Part shown: piece after piece, positions 53,510-61,974 of the stretch
Layout: every line of letters begins with the position of its first letter
How positions within the stretch are numbered: the first letter of the stretch is position 1
Assembly (NCBI RefSeq): GCF_001042905.1
Contig: NZ_JYLB01000001.1
Coordinates: 310,001 to 374,000 of the forward strand
Source of the DNA: Pseudomonas lini
GTDB lineage: Bacteria; Pseudomonadota; Gammaproteobacteria; Pseudomonadales; Pseudomonadaceae
Direction: 5' to 3'
Length of the DNA stretch: 64,000 nt
The notes under the pieces: generated by a model
Seen by the model: only the letters and a program-made list of their open reading frames with translations
Told to the model about the DNA's origin: nothing
Databases searched by the model: none
Program-made: the position numbers and the translations under genes

Positions 53510-54982
53510 TTACAGGCCGCCCAGCGCCATGTATTTAATTTCGAGGTATTCCTCGATACCGTTATGGCCGCCTTCCCGACCCAGGCCGCTTTCCTTGACA
53601 CCACCAAAAGGTACTTCAGGGGTGGAGATCAAGCCTTCGTTGATACCGACGATGCCGTACTCCAAAGCTTCCGCCACACGGAAAACGCGGCCCAGGTCTC
53701 GGGCGTAAAAGTAGCTTGCCAGGCCAAACGGTGTGTCGTTGGCGAGGTCGATGGCTTCTTTCTCCGTCGAGAATCGGAACAGCGGGGCGACCGGGCCAAA
53801 GGTCTCATCGCGGAAGATCAACGCATCTTTCGGCACATTGGCCAGCACAGTAGGTTGGAAGAAGTTGCCACCCCTTGCGTGTCGGGCACCACCAGTGATG
53901 ACCGATGCTCCTTTGGCCAGGGCATCGTTGATGTGCTGTTCGACCTTGAGCACTGATGCCTGGTTGATCAGCGGTCCTTGGGTGGCTCCCTCTTCCATGC
54001 CATCCGCCACGAACAAGGCTTCCACGGCGACTTTCAATTTTTCGGTGAAGGCATCGTAGACGCCATCCTGAACCAGAATGCGGTTCGCACATACACAGGT
54101 TTGGCCGGTGTTACGGAACTTGGACGCCATGACGCCTTTGACCGCCTCATCCAGGTTCGCATCGTCGAAAACGATGAAAGGCGCATTGCCCCCGAGCTCC
54201 ATGGATGTTTTCTTGATGGTCTTGGCGCATTGCTCCAGCAGCACACGGCCCACTTCGGTAGATCCGGTGAAAGACAGCTTGCGTACGATCGGGTTGCCGG
54301 TCAGTTCGCCACCGGTCGCACCTGAAGGGCCGGTGATGACATTACAAACGCCTTTGGGCATGCCGGCGCGCTCGGCGAGCGCTGCAATGGCAAGGGCAGA
54401 AAAAGGCGTCTGCGAGGCGGGGCGAATAATCCCGGTGCAGCCTGCCGACCAGCCGGGGCCAGCTTTACGGGTGATCATCGCTGACGGGAAATTCCACGGC
54501 GTGATCGCAGCGAAAACCCCGATCGGCTCTTTGGTGATCAAGACACGCCGGCCCGGCACGTGCCCAGGCATGGTTTCGCCATACACGCGGCGCCCTTGCT
54601 CGGCAAACCACTCCAGGAAACCAGCCGAATATTCGATCTCTCCCTTGGCTTCCGCCCAGGGTTTGCCTTGCTCGGCCGTCATGATGGTAGCCAGGTCGTC
54701 TTTGTGGATCAGCATCAGTTCGCCGATTCGACGAATGATTGCGCCACGAGCCTTGGCAGTCATGGCGCGCCAGGCCGGGAGCGCTGCTCCGGCGGCCTCG
54801 ATTGCCCGGCGGGTTTCTTCCGCGCCCATGGATGGGACAGTGCCTACGAGCTCACCTGTCGAAGGATTGCGTACCTCAATCACGGCACCGCTATCGGCGG
54901 ACACCCACTGACCGTTGATGTAGTTCTGGTTTCTCAGCAGCTCAGGGTCGTTGAGGGTGATCTTATTGTTTGCATTAGACAT
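53510..54982 (-). CDS. Succinate-semialdehyde dehydrogenase-like (GabD type) enzyme
   Basis: A 490-residue ALDH closest to GabD: TPWNFPSAMITRKAGP with N164, MELGGNAPFIVFDDANLDEA with E262, and FRNTGQTCVCANR with C296. One oddity: the cofactor-binding Lys in the usual VLKPASQTPFSALA is Arg here (IIRPASQTPFSALA), so nucleotide preference may differ. Second gene after the bicupin (91-bp gap), on the minus strand. Its likely product, succinate or a related dicarboxylate, would feed the TCA cycle. Confidence 0.9.
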   Translation of the reverse strand: MSNANNKITLNDPELLRNQNYINGQWVSADSGAVIEVRNPSTGELVGTVPSMGAEETRRAIEAAGAALPAWRAMTAKARGAIIRRIGELMLIHKDDLATIMTAEQGKPWAEAKGEIEYSAGFLEWFAEQGRRVYGETMPGHVPGRRVLITKEPIGVFAAITPWNFPSAMITRKAGPGWSAGCTGIIRPASQTPFSALAIAALAERAGMPKGVCNVITGPSGATGGELTGNPIVRKLSFTGSTEVGRVLLEQCAKTIKKTSMELGGNAPFIVFDDANLDEAVKGVMASKFRNTGQTCVCANRILVQDGVYDAFTEKLKVAVEALFVADGMEEGATQGPLINQASVLKVEQHINDALAKGASVITGGARHARGGNFFQPTVLANVPKDALIFRDETFGPVAPLFRFSTEKEAIDLANDTPFGLASYFYARDLGRVFRVAEALEYGIVGINEGLISTPEVPFGGVKESGLGREGGHNGIEEYLEIKYMALGGL

Positions 54983-55073
54983 TGGAGTATCCCTTGAATA
55001 ATTATTTGCAGTCCTATCCGACCGCAGCGCTGTTTACGAGCTGCTCACAGCACAAGCCGCGCGGCTATCGTCT

Positions 55074-55913
55074 TTAGAATTGCGGGAAGACCACACAAAG
55101 CAGCTCGGTTGGTTCGAGCGCGCGCATGGCGACGGGACCTTCGTTTGCCAGCAATTCAAAGCCGGTCTCAGGGCCATATTCATCATTGCCAACGGCGAGT
55201 CGGCCTTTTGTGAGATAGAGAACCTGGAGGGAAGGGTGCTGGCCGGCCCCGAACACAGCGTTTGCGTCCAGTCGAACAAAACCGATGCGCATGTTTCGTT
55301 CGGTAAAGGTGCCGAGCCACTTGACCGAGACACCTTCCGAACCTTCTGGCAGCCAGTCAAAGGCATCGGGGTTCATTGCGATCACATCGGTATAGCGAGG
55401 CTCGGCGAACTGCAATTTGCGCCCGGTCGCATGTTCGAAGCAGGCATCGGAGCCGTCCATGCTTTGCTCGTTGCCGTTCTCATCCTTCCAGTAGTAAAGG
55501 CCTTTCCTGAACTCGCCTTTCTCGTTGAGGATCGCATTTGTCGCTTCACGCTGGGCGACGCTCAGGTAGCCGAAGCCGCTGGCGCCGCCGAGTTGCAGCA
55601 CGAGCGTCTCAAGCCCCTCGGAACGATCTTGAGGACCGTAGGGAACGCTTTCCGGGAAGTAACCCACCCAGCCTTGTTTGAGAAACTGGTTCTCGCCGTA
55701 AGGCAGGACGCCTTTGATGACGTAGCGGATCTGATCGAAATTATGACGATGGCGTGGCGTTCTCCAGCCCCCGGAGCCAGCCCGACCCATGTTCAAGTCG
55801 TAGTTGTTGGGTGAACCGTCTTCGCCAAACAGCAGATGCTTTTGCGCGAGCTTGCCTTCACGCATGGTTCCAACCATTTCACTGTTCGTGTCTGCAGCCT
55901 TGCCTACTCGCAT
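55074..55913 (-). CDS. Bicupin-like protein of unknown function
   Basis: A 279-residue protein. A cupin-type metal-site segment TPRHRHNFDQIRYVIKGVLP lies at about residues 51-70 and a second barrel is suggested by GQHPSLQVLYLTKGRLAVG near residue 240. The middle holds YYWKDENGNEQSMDG. I do not recognise a named family. No signal peptide. GAGGAATG lies 5-12 bases before the ATG. It is first in an operon with the SSADH-like gene, under a promoter holding a 19-bp element. Isomerase, dioxygenase or lactone-related roles are possible. Confidence 0.75.
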   Translation of the reverse strand: MRVGKAADTNSEMVGTMREGKLAQKHLLFGEDGSPNNYDLNMGRAGSGGWRTPRHRHNFDQIRYVIKGVLPYGENQFLKQGWVGYFPESVPYGPQDRSEGLETLVLQLGGASGFGYLSVAQREATNAILNEKGEFRKGLYYWKDENGNEQSMDGSDACFEHATGRKLQFAEPRYTDVIAMNPDAFDWLPEGSEGVSVKWLGTFTERNMRIGFVRLDANAVFGAGQHPSLQVLYLTKGRLAVGNDEYGPETGFELLANEGPVAMRALEPTELLCVVFPQF

Positions 55914-56034
55914 TTTTCATTCCTCGTTTAACTGAATGTTGGTCGTGGCTGGATTATTCAATCCTGTCAGCGGGATGTTTTTCGGCGCCCGTGTAGTGAT
56001 GGGAACCCCAAGATCGATTTGTGACCACGGATTA

Positions 56035-56064
56035 AATATATCCCGCACTGTGAGATATGGTCAA
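56035..56064 (-). promoter_or_regulatory. Promoter with embedded operator, bicupin/SSADH operon
   Basis: On the minus strand, -35 TTGACC (56064-56059), 18-bp spacer, -10 TATATT (56040-56035). The spacer is nearly filled by TATCCCGCACTGTGAGATA (plus strand 56039-56057), which has the same TATCCCRC-N3-GYGAGATA palindrome as the site at 41901-41919. The best single promoter match in the set. Confidence 0.6.
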
Positions 56065-56211
56065 ATTTTGAATTGGGCGGGAGGACAAGCTGGCGTTGTC
56101 GGCTTTTTCATTGGTGCTTCACGGTAGAGATGAGCTCTATAAAGGCGGTATGAGCTGGAGTAGGGACGTTAATAAAGCTTTTTTAGTCGGAATCCTAGGA
56201 TGTCGATTGGC

Positions 56212-56238
56212 TTGACAAATCCCACAATTCGACATAAT
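56212..56238 (+). promoter_or_regulatory. Promoter with embedded operator, SDR/ALDH/aldolase operon
   Basis: A consensus -35 TTGACA (56212-56217); -10 candidates are CATAAT (56233-56238, 15-bp spacer) or TAATTC (17-bp spacer). The spacer carries AATCCCACAATTCGACATA (56218-56236). It lies about 210 bp before the SDR start. Confidence 0.55.
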
Positions 56239-56447
56239 TCTATTCGCAGGTTGGTGGTTTCATCGTTTTGCATCAATCGTCGATGACCGGGACTTTTGGG
56301 GGGAGGGCGGGCAGTTGCCGGTCAGCCCCCTTGATCAGCGGTTGTGGGCGAGCAGGATGTTTGGGTTCTGCCAGGGCCAAGCGTGACTCACAACAACTTA
56401 AAAAAAGGTCCCTGTGGCCTCACAAAAAATTCAATCCAGGAATAGAC

Positions 56448-57272
56448 ATGAGCGAATCATCCATTACCCACGCCCCCGCCGACTCCGGCGTTCCGCTGCA
56501 GGCCCGTGATTTCAGCGTCAAGGAACTGGTTGTGATCATCACCGGTGCGGGCCAGGGCATTGGCCGAGAACTGGCCCGGCAGTACGCGGCGGCAGGTGCC
56601 TTTCCGGTTATCGCTGATCTGAATCTCGACAAGGCGGCTTCGGTCGTGCAAGAAATTGAGGTCGCGGGTGGTCAGGCCTTGGCAGTGCAAGTCGACGTGG
56701 GTGACAAGGCCTCGGTTGACGCCATGGTCGCGCAGGTCCTGAAGGTTCATGGGCGTATCGACGTCTTGATCAACAATGCATCCATTTTCGCAGCCTTGGA
56801 AAAATGCGCGTTCGATCAAATTCCATATCAACAATGGCAGAAGGTCCTGCACGTCAATATCACTGGGACCTATCTGTGCGTATGCGCCGTTGCTCAGGCC
56901 ATGCGTGACGCGAAATTCGGCCGAATCATCAATATTTCCTCAGACGCCGTGCCCCGCGGCACGATGAATTACCTGCACTACGTCACGTCGAAATCGGCGC
57001 TGATCGGCATGACCAACTCGCTTGCTCGAGAGCTCGGACCACACGGCATCACTGTGAACTGCATTCGTCCCGGTAGCGTTGCCACGGAAGTGGAGCGGGT
57101 CGCCAATCCCACAGTTGAGCTGCGTCAGCGCGCGGCGGCCTTGCAGTGCATTCCCCGTGGAATGCTGCCCACCGACCTTGTCGGAATCATGTTGTTCCTG
57201 GCCACCCCGGCGGCGTCGTTCATCACCGGCCAGACCATTGCCTGTGATGGCGGCTACACCCACAGCAGCTGA
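56448..57272 (+). CDS. SDR-family oxidoreductase
   Basis: A 274-residue classical SDR: ITGAGQGIGRELARQYAAAG, LINNASIFAALEK, catalytic Ser in NISSDAVPRG and Tyr/Lys in HYVTSKSA, ending in FITGQTIACDGG. The start MSESSITHAPADSGVPLQAR has CCAGGAATAGAC upstream. First of four plus-strand genes (SDR, ALDH, aldolase, KPR). The usual NNAG is NNAS here. Likely oxidises a hydroxyl of the pathway intermediate. Confidence 0.9.
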   Translation: MSESSITHAPADSGVPLQARDFSVKELVVIITGAGQGIGRELARQYAAAGAFPVIADLNLDKAASVVQEIEVAGGQALAVQVDVGDKASVDAMVAQVLKVHGRIDVLINNASIFAALEKCAFDQIPYQQWQKVLHVNITGTYLCVCAVAQAMRDAKFGRIINISSDAVPRGTMNYLHYVTSKSALIGMTNSLARELGPHGITVNCIRPGSVATEVERVANPTVELRQRAAALQCIPRGMLPTDLVGIMLFLATPAASFITGQTIACDGGYTHSS

Positions 57273-57313
57273 TTCCAGACGCTCGCCGCATACCAGTTGG
57301 AGGCACCCGCAAG

Positions 57314-58765
57314 ATGAAGGATTACGCCAAGTTCTATATCGACGGTGAATGGGTAGAGTCCGCAACGCCCCATCGGCAGGAGTTGATTGACCCGACCACT
57401 GAAGAGGTGTTTGCGACAGTCGCCATGGCGACAGTTGAGGAGGTGGACACCGCGGTTGCCGCGGCTCGACGGGCATTCAAAAGCTACTCGCAGTCTTCCC
57501 TCGATGAGCGTTACGACCTGATCAACCGCATCATCGAAGCCTACGAACTGCGCGTCGATGATTTTGTCCTCGCCATTGCGCAAGAGGTGGGTATTCCTCG
57601 TAGCGCTCGGGCTCAGGTCATGGGGCCAATCGAACACATGAAGGTGGCTCGGGACCTGCTGAAAACCTACGAGTTCGAAGCTCGGATTGACAACACGATC
57701 GTTCGCCGCGAACCCCTGGGCGTGTGTGCGCTGATCTCACCGTGGAACTGGCCAATTCAGACAACCGTCATCAAGTTGATCTATGCGTTGGCCGCTGGTT
57801 GCACGGTCGTGTCCAAGTCCAGTATCAATTCTCCGGTCAGCGCTATTTTGCTGACAGAGGTGCTGGATGCCGCGGGCGTACCCAAGGGCGTTTTCAACAT
57901 GCTCAACGGCTCGGGGCGAGTGATTGGCGAGGCGATGTCGAGGCATCCCGATGTCGACATGGTTTCCTTCACGGGCTCGACCGGTGCCGGTGCGCAGGTA
58001 GGCGAGGCAGCGGCACGCACCATCAAGCGCGTGTGTCTGGAGCTGGGCGGGAAGTCGGCGAATATCGTGCTGCGAGACGCCGATCTGGAAAAGGCCGCAC
58101 GTTGGAACGTACAGCGTTGCTTCTTCAATACGGGGCAATCGTGCCACGCACCGAGCCGCATGCTGGTGCATGAAAGCCAAGTGGAGCAGATCATTCCGTT
58201 CCTGGCTGACGAAGCAAACCTGTTCCGTCTAGGGGATCCGCGTGATCCTTCCACAACGATGGGCCCGATTGTCAGCCAGGCTCAATTCAATAGCATTCAG
58301 CGTCACATCCAGGCGGGAATCGATGAAGGTGCACGGTTGATCGCTGGCGGTCCGGGACGCCCCGAAGGCTTTGAGCGTGGCTTCTTCACTCGCCCTACCG
58401 TGTTTGTCGACGTGACGCCGGACATGAGTATTTGCCGCGAAGAGATTTTCGGACCGGTCCTGGTGGTGGTGCCCTATTCCTCCGAGGCGCAGGCACTGGA
58501 AATCGCCAATGACTCGCCTTATGGATTGGGTGGCTATGTATTTGGCGGGGACCGGCGCAAAGCCTATGAGTTTGCCAGCGGCCTGCGGGCCGGGCGTGTT
58601 TGCTTCAATGGCGCGGCGACTAACTCTTTGACCCCAATGGGGGGTTACAAGCAATCCGGAATCGGTCGCTCGATGGGGGTATTTGGGTTGGAAGAGTACC
58701 TGGAAATCAAGTCGGTCTATGGCTTTGAAGAAGAGGCCGCGACGCTACCGTCATTGAAGGCCTGA
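57314..58765 (+). CDS. Aldehyde dehydrogenase, type C
   Basis: A 483-residue ALDH distinct from types A and B. N145 in SPWNWP, K168 in VVSKSS, E243 in CLELGGKSAN and C277 in FNTGQSCHAPSRM are all in place. GGAGG lies 10 bases before the ATG. It starts 41 bp after the SDR. Closest to broad-specificity ALDHs of the betaine-aldehyde/4-hydroxybenzaldehyde kind; the substrate is not predictable. Downstream lies a nested hairpin and then the aldolase. Confidence 0.92.
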   Translation: MKDYAKFYIDGEWVESATPHRQELIDPTTEEVFATVAMATVEEVDTAVAAARRAFKSYSQSSLDERYDLINRIIEAYELRVDDFVLAIAQEVGIPRSARAQVMGPIEHMKVARDLLKTYEFEARIDNTIVRREPLGVCALISPWNWPIQTTVIKLIYALAAGCTVVSKSSINSPVSAILLTEVLDAAGVPKGVFNMLNGSGRVIGEAMSRHPDVDMVSFTGSTGAGAQVGEAAARTIKRVCLELGGKSANIVLRDADLEKAARWNVQRCFFNTGQSCHAPSRMLVHESQVEQIIPFLADEANLFRLGDPRDPSTTMGPIVSQAQFNSIQRHIQAGIDEGARLIAGGPGRPEGFERGFFTRPTVFVDVTPDMSICREEIFGPVLVVVPYSSEAQALEIANDSPYGLGGYVFGGDRRKAYEFASGLRAGRVCFNGAATNSLTPMGGYKQSGIGRSMGVFGLEEYLEIKSVYGFEEEAATLPSLKA

Positions 58766-58779
58766 TACCCATGCTCCAT

Positions 58780-58812
58780 CCAGGGCCACGGCACTACTGT
58801 GCACAGCCCTGG
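58780..58812 (+). other. Nested hairpin between ALDH C and the aldolase
   Basis: CCAGGGC (58780-58786) pairs with GCCCTGG (58806-58812); inside it GCAC (58791-58794) pairs with GTGC (58799-58802). There is no T-run, and the aldolase follows on the same strand. It may be a processing site or a stability element that sets the ratio of the two parts of the operon. Confidence 0.5.
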
Positions 58813-58857
58813 CAATAGTGCAGTGCTTGCCTATGAATCTTTTCAGAGAACAAAAAC

Positions 58858-59646
58858 ATGAATGCTTCGAATGCGTCACTCAGAAACGGGGTCAAAGAAA
58901 AGCTCGCCAGGGGCGAGACGGTGTATTCGATGACATCTCGGCTCGTCAGAACCTTTGACATCGCCAGCATTGCCTATACGGCAGGTTTCGATTCGATCTA
59001 CATCGACATGGAACACAGCAGCTATTCCCTGGAAGCTGCTGGGCAAGTATGCATGGCGTGTCTCGGTCTGGACGTAACTCCATTCGTGCGCGTGCCCAGC
59101 ACAGACCCGCACTTCATCGCGCGCGTGCTTGACTCCGGCGCCTTGGGCATCATTGTTCCAAGTGTGCAGTCGGCGGAAGATGCCAGGGCTATCGTACGAG
59201 CGGCCAAGCATGCCCCGCTGGGCGAACGGTCGGTGGCCGGCGCGCCGCCGCAATTTCACTATCGATCCCTGCCCGCAGTAGACGCTACGCAGCAACTCGA
59301 CGACGCGACGATGATTATTGCCATGATCGAATCGTTGGAAGGTCTTGAAGCGGTTGAGGAAATCGCAGCAGTAGAAGGCGTCGACATCCTGCTGGTGGGG
59401 GCCAACGACCTCAGCAGCGCCCTCGGTGTGTCTGGCGAGATGGACCATGAACTGGTGCGTAACGCCTACAGGCGCGTGTTGAATGCCTGTCTGGCGAACA
59501 ATAAGGTTCTCGGTGTAGGAGGGTTGGGCAGCCGGCCCGACTTGATCAAAGAGCTCGTGGCGTTGGGCGCACGATATGTTTCAACCGGCAACGACATCTC
59601 ATTTCTTCTCGCGGCGGCGATACAGAAACGCCAACAGTTTGCATAA
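58858..59646 (+). CDS. HpcH/HpaI-family class II aldolase
   Basis: A 262-residue aldolase of the 2-keto-3-deoxy sugar acid/4-hydroxy-2-oxoheptanedioate type. Catalytic H53 in DMEHSSYSL, R78 in PFVRVPS; metal ligands E158 in MIESLEGLEAVEEI and D184 in LLVGANDLSSALG, spaced 26 apart as in HpaI. It should cleave a 4-hydroxy-2-oxo acid to pyruvate (or a similar oxo acid) and an aldehyde in the cytoplasm. It follows ALDH C by 92 bp, which could then oxidise the released aldehyde. The acid cleaved is unknown. Confidence 0.92.
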   Translation: MNASNASLRNGVKEKLARGETVYSMTSRLVRTFDIASIAYTAGFDSIYIDMEHSSYSLEAAGQVCMACLGLDVTPFVRVPSTDPHFIARVLDSGALGIIVPSVQSAEDARAIVRAAKHAPLGERSVAGAPPQFHYRSLPAVDATQQLDDATMIIAMIESLEGLEAVEEIAAVEGVDILLVGANDLSSALGVSGEMDHELVRNAYRRVLNACLANNKVLGVGGLGSRPDLIKELVALGARYVSTGNDISFLLAAAIQKRQQFA

Positions 59647-59767
59647 CCCGGCTGATCTGCAGCTAAGCCTCAACAACTATCGGTACTGCACGAACGTAGG
59701 GTGACTCAAGGCGTCCGTGCGTGATGCCTTGATTCGCCCGCTGGAGTGCGTGCAGCGGAGCAGAAGA

Positions 59768-60745
59768 ATGAAAGTTTGCATTTACGGAGCCGGCGCTGTC
59801 GGCGGGCATATTGCAGCGAGACTTGCTGAGGGGGGAGCCGAGGTTTCTCTGGTCGCTCGGGGAGAGCATTTGGCTGCTATCCGCGCAAATGGATTGCGCG
59901 TGGAAACAAAGGATGGCGTTTTCGTGAGTCAGCCAGTGGCCACCGATGATCCCTCATCGCTGGGTCGACAGGACGTCGTGATTGTATCGGTCAAGGCACC
60001 AGCGCTTCCCGGGATTGTGGCAGGTATCAAGCCATTATTGGGCGATGAAACGTTGGTGTTGTTCGCCTTGAATGGCATTCCCTGGTGGTACCTGCAAGGC
60101 CAAGGAGGAATGCTTGAGGGGGCATCACTTCCTCGGATCGATCCGCAATCGCTCCTGACGGCTGCCATTGCCCCCGAGCGCGTAGTGGGTGCGGTCGCTT
60201 ATACCGCTTGCACGGTTACCGCGCCGGGAGTGATCAAGGCGGAAAATCCACGTAACCGGCTCATTCTCGGGCGCCCGGATGGGAAATCGGATGCGCGCCT
60301 GGATGCTTTGGCCGAGTGTTTGATCAGAGGGGGGCTGGAAATTGAAGTCACCGACAGGATACGGGACGCTATCTGGACTAAGCTGGTCATCAATCTGACG
60401 GGTGGATCGCTGGCCATTCTGACTGCGTCGACGATGAAGCAAGCCCTGGCTAGCCCAGCAATTTCGAAAACTGCCCAGGCTATGGCAAACGAGGCTGCCT
60501 CGATTGCTCGGAAGCTGGGATGCGACCCGGGAGATGTCGAGGAGGGGCTTCGTCGATTGGCCGTTTCGACGCATAAACAAAGCATTCTTCAAGACCTCGA
60601 GCTGGGGCGCTCAATGGAAGTCGACACGATACTCAGGGCCCCGCTGGAGCTCGCACGGCTGGCTGATGTCGAGACGCCTGCGCTTGATCTGGTGGTTGAC
60701 CTGGCTGTGCAGCGGGCGAAAGCCGCCGGTCTGTACGACAACTAA
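59768..60745 (+). CDS. 2-Dehydropantoate 2-reductase family (ApbA/KPR) oxidoreductase
   Basis: A 325-residue NAD(P)-dependent reductase: IYGAGAVGGHIAARLAEGG (Rossmann), VKAPALPGIVAGIKPLLG, the family block FALNGIPWWYLQG and catalytic Lys in WTKLVINLTGGSLAIL. Within a catabolic operon it more likely reduces or oxidises a branched oxo or hydroxy acid than makes pantoate. Start chosen at 59768 with GGAG-rich sequence (GCAGCGGAGCAGAAGA) upstream. 121 bp after the aldolase. Confidence 0.9.
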   Translation: MKVCIYGAGAVGGHIAARLAEGGAEVSLVARGEHLAAIRANGLRVETKDGVFVSQPVATDDPSSLGRQDVVIVSVKAPALPGIVAGIKPLLGDETLVLFALNGIPWWYLQGQGGMLEGASLPRIDPQSLLTAAIAPERVVGAVAYTACTVTAPGVIKAENPRNRLILGRPDGKSDARLDALAECLIRGGLEIEVTDRIRDAIWTKLVINLTGGSLAILTASTMKQALASPAISKTAQAMANEAASIARKLGCDPGDVEEGLRRLAVSTHKQSILQDLELGRSMEVDTILRAPLELARLADVETPALDLVVDLAVQRAKAAGLYDN

Positions 60746-60752
60746 GTTCGGT

Positions 60753-60773
60753 AAAGCCCGCGCCGATGCCCGG
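60753..60773 (+). terminator. GC hairpin after the KPR-family gene
   Basis: CCGCGCC (60753-60759) pairs with GGCGCGG (60767-60773), 7 bases past the stop. No T-run. It lies before the convergent LysR gene. Confidence 0.5.
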
Positions 60774-60891
60774 CGCGGCAACCTCATTAGTGATTGGTAT
60801 GAGTCGGTCTCTACTGATCGGGACCTGCCCCTGAGTGCCCCTGCATGGCACTTTCAGATGCGAAGAAGGAAGAGGCTCAGAGCGTCGGTGA

Positions 60892-61785
60892 CTATCCGGG
60901 GTACCGTAACTCATCGATTAGAACCTGCATCGCCCGAGACTTCTCGCGCTCGCTTGAGTAGTAAAGGTGCAGTCCCGGAAATGTTCTCCACCAGGCTTCC
61001 ATGACAGGGACCAGGGTGCCATCAACCAGATGGGGATGGGCGATGTCCTCGGGAACATAGGCCAGTCCGAAACCCGATACAGCGGCATCCAAAATCTGAT
61101 TGATGCCATTGAATACGAGCCTGCCTTTGACTCTCGTATTGATTTCCTGGCCGTCTTTTTCCAGCTCCCACGCGTACAGGCCTCCACGTGTTGGCAGGCG
61201 CATATTTATACATTCATGTTCCATGAGGTCCTGAGGTCTGGTGGGCATGGCACGAGACTCCATGTAGGACGGCGCGCCCACCATTACAAAACGCATGTCG
61301 GGAGCGATACGAACGGCTTCGATCCCGTTTGCCAATCCGTCCCCGAGCCGGATGCCAAAGTCGAAATGGTCGGCCACGATGTCCGTCAAGCCATAGTCGA
61401 TAACGACTTCTACACTTATTTGTGGGTATTTCGGCAGGGCTTGCGCCAATTTCGGCCAAAGAACCGTTTCGATGACATGGTCGGTTGCGGTGATGCGAAT
61501 GTTACCGGCGGGGGTGTCGCCAAGTTCGGCCACGGCGATCAGTTCGGTTTCGATTTCCCGTAACCGCGGTTCAACGGTATTGAGCAGACGTTCACCGGCC
61601 TCGGTAACGGATACGCTGCGGGTCGTTCGAGTGAGCAGACGTACCCCGACCCGAGCTTCCAGTCTCTGGATGCTATGACTGAGCATCGATTGAGAGATTC
61701 CCAGCTGGGAGGCCGCTCGCGTGAAACTTTGCTCTCGTGCAACTGCAATGAGCGCGAGCAGGTCGCTGTAGTGTTCCTTTGCCAT
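60892..61785 (-). CDS. LysR-family transcriptional regulator
   Basis: A 297-residue LysR protein: HTH FTRAASQLGISQSMLSHSIQ at about residues 20-39, linker LLTRTTRSVSVTEAGERLL, effector domain from NIRITATDHVIE. Same subgroup as 17608-18513 and the remnant near 27.2 kb. Divergent from the F420-reductase-like/GMC operon, which it probably controls. No copy of the 19-bp element is seen in that divergent region. Confidence 0.92.
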   Translation of the reverse strand: MAKEHYSDLLALIAVAREQSFTRAASQLGISQSMLSHSIQRLEARVGVRLLTRTTRSVSVTEAGERLLNTVEPRLREIETELIAVAELGDTPAGNIRITATDHVIETVLWPKLAQALPKYPQISVEVVIDYGLTDIVADHFDFGIRLGDGLANGIEAVRIAPDMRFVMVGAPSYMESRAMPTRPQDLMEHECINMRLPTRGGLYAWELEKDGQEINTRVKGRLVFNGINQILDAAVSGFGLAYVPEDIAHPHLVDGTLVPVMEAWWRTFPGLHLYYSSEREKSRAMQVLIDELRYPG

Positions 61786-61974
61786 TCATCATTCTCTGCG
61801 TGGGGGCGAATACTGTATCAGCTCAAGCGCCCGCGCCAAGGATCTATGTTCATGAGCTGGCCATGCCGATCGTGTAGGGGATTAATCAATTTGGATCATA
61901 CCTCTATTCGCCGTCGAGCCTTTCACCCGAACGCCATCCGTGTTTTTAATCGAAAAAATAGCAAGAGGCCTTTC
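61786..61974. promoter_or_regulatory. Divergent promoter, LysR and F420-reductase-like gene
   Basis: 189 bp. The block TAATCAATTTGGATCATACC near 61880-61900 has T-N11-A type spacing and is a candidate LysR site. No gene. Confidence 0.4.

Larger units (their letters stand above)
55914..56447. other. Divergent intergenic region, bicupin and SDR operons
   Basis: 534 bp with no gene; it holds two promoter/operator elements (next entries). A frame upstream of the SDR, open from 56268, is not supported as coding. A further weak look-alike of the motif, AATCCTAGGATGTCGATTG, lies at 56191-56209. Confidence 0.5.

Noticed and set aside
56268..56447. 60-codon in-frame extension of the SDR
   Set aside because: The sequence is not SDR-like, lacks a ribosome site and would overlap the leader of the proposed promoter at 56212-56238.
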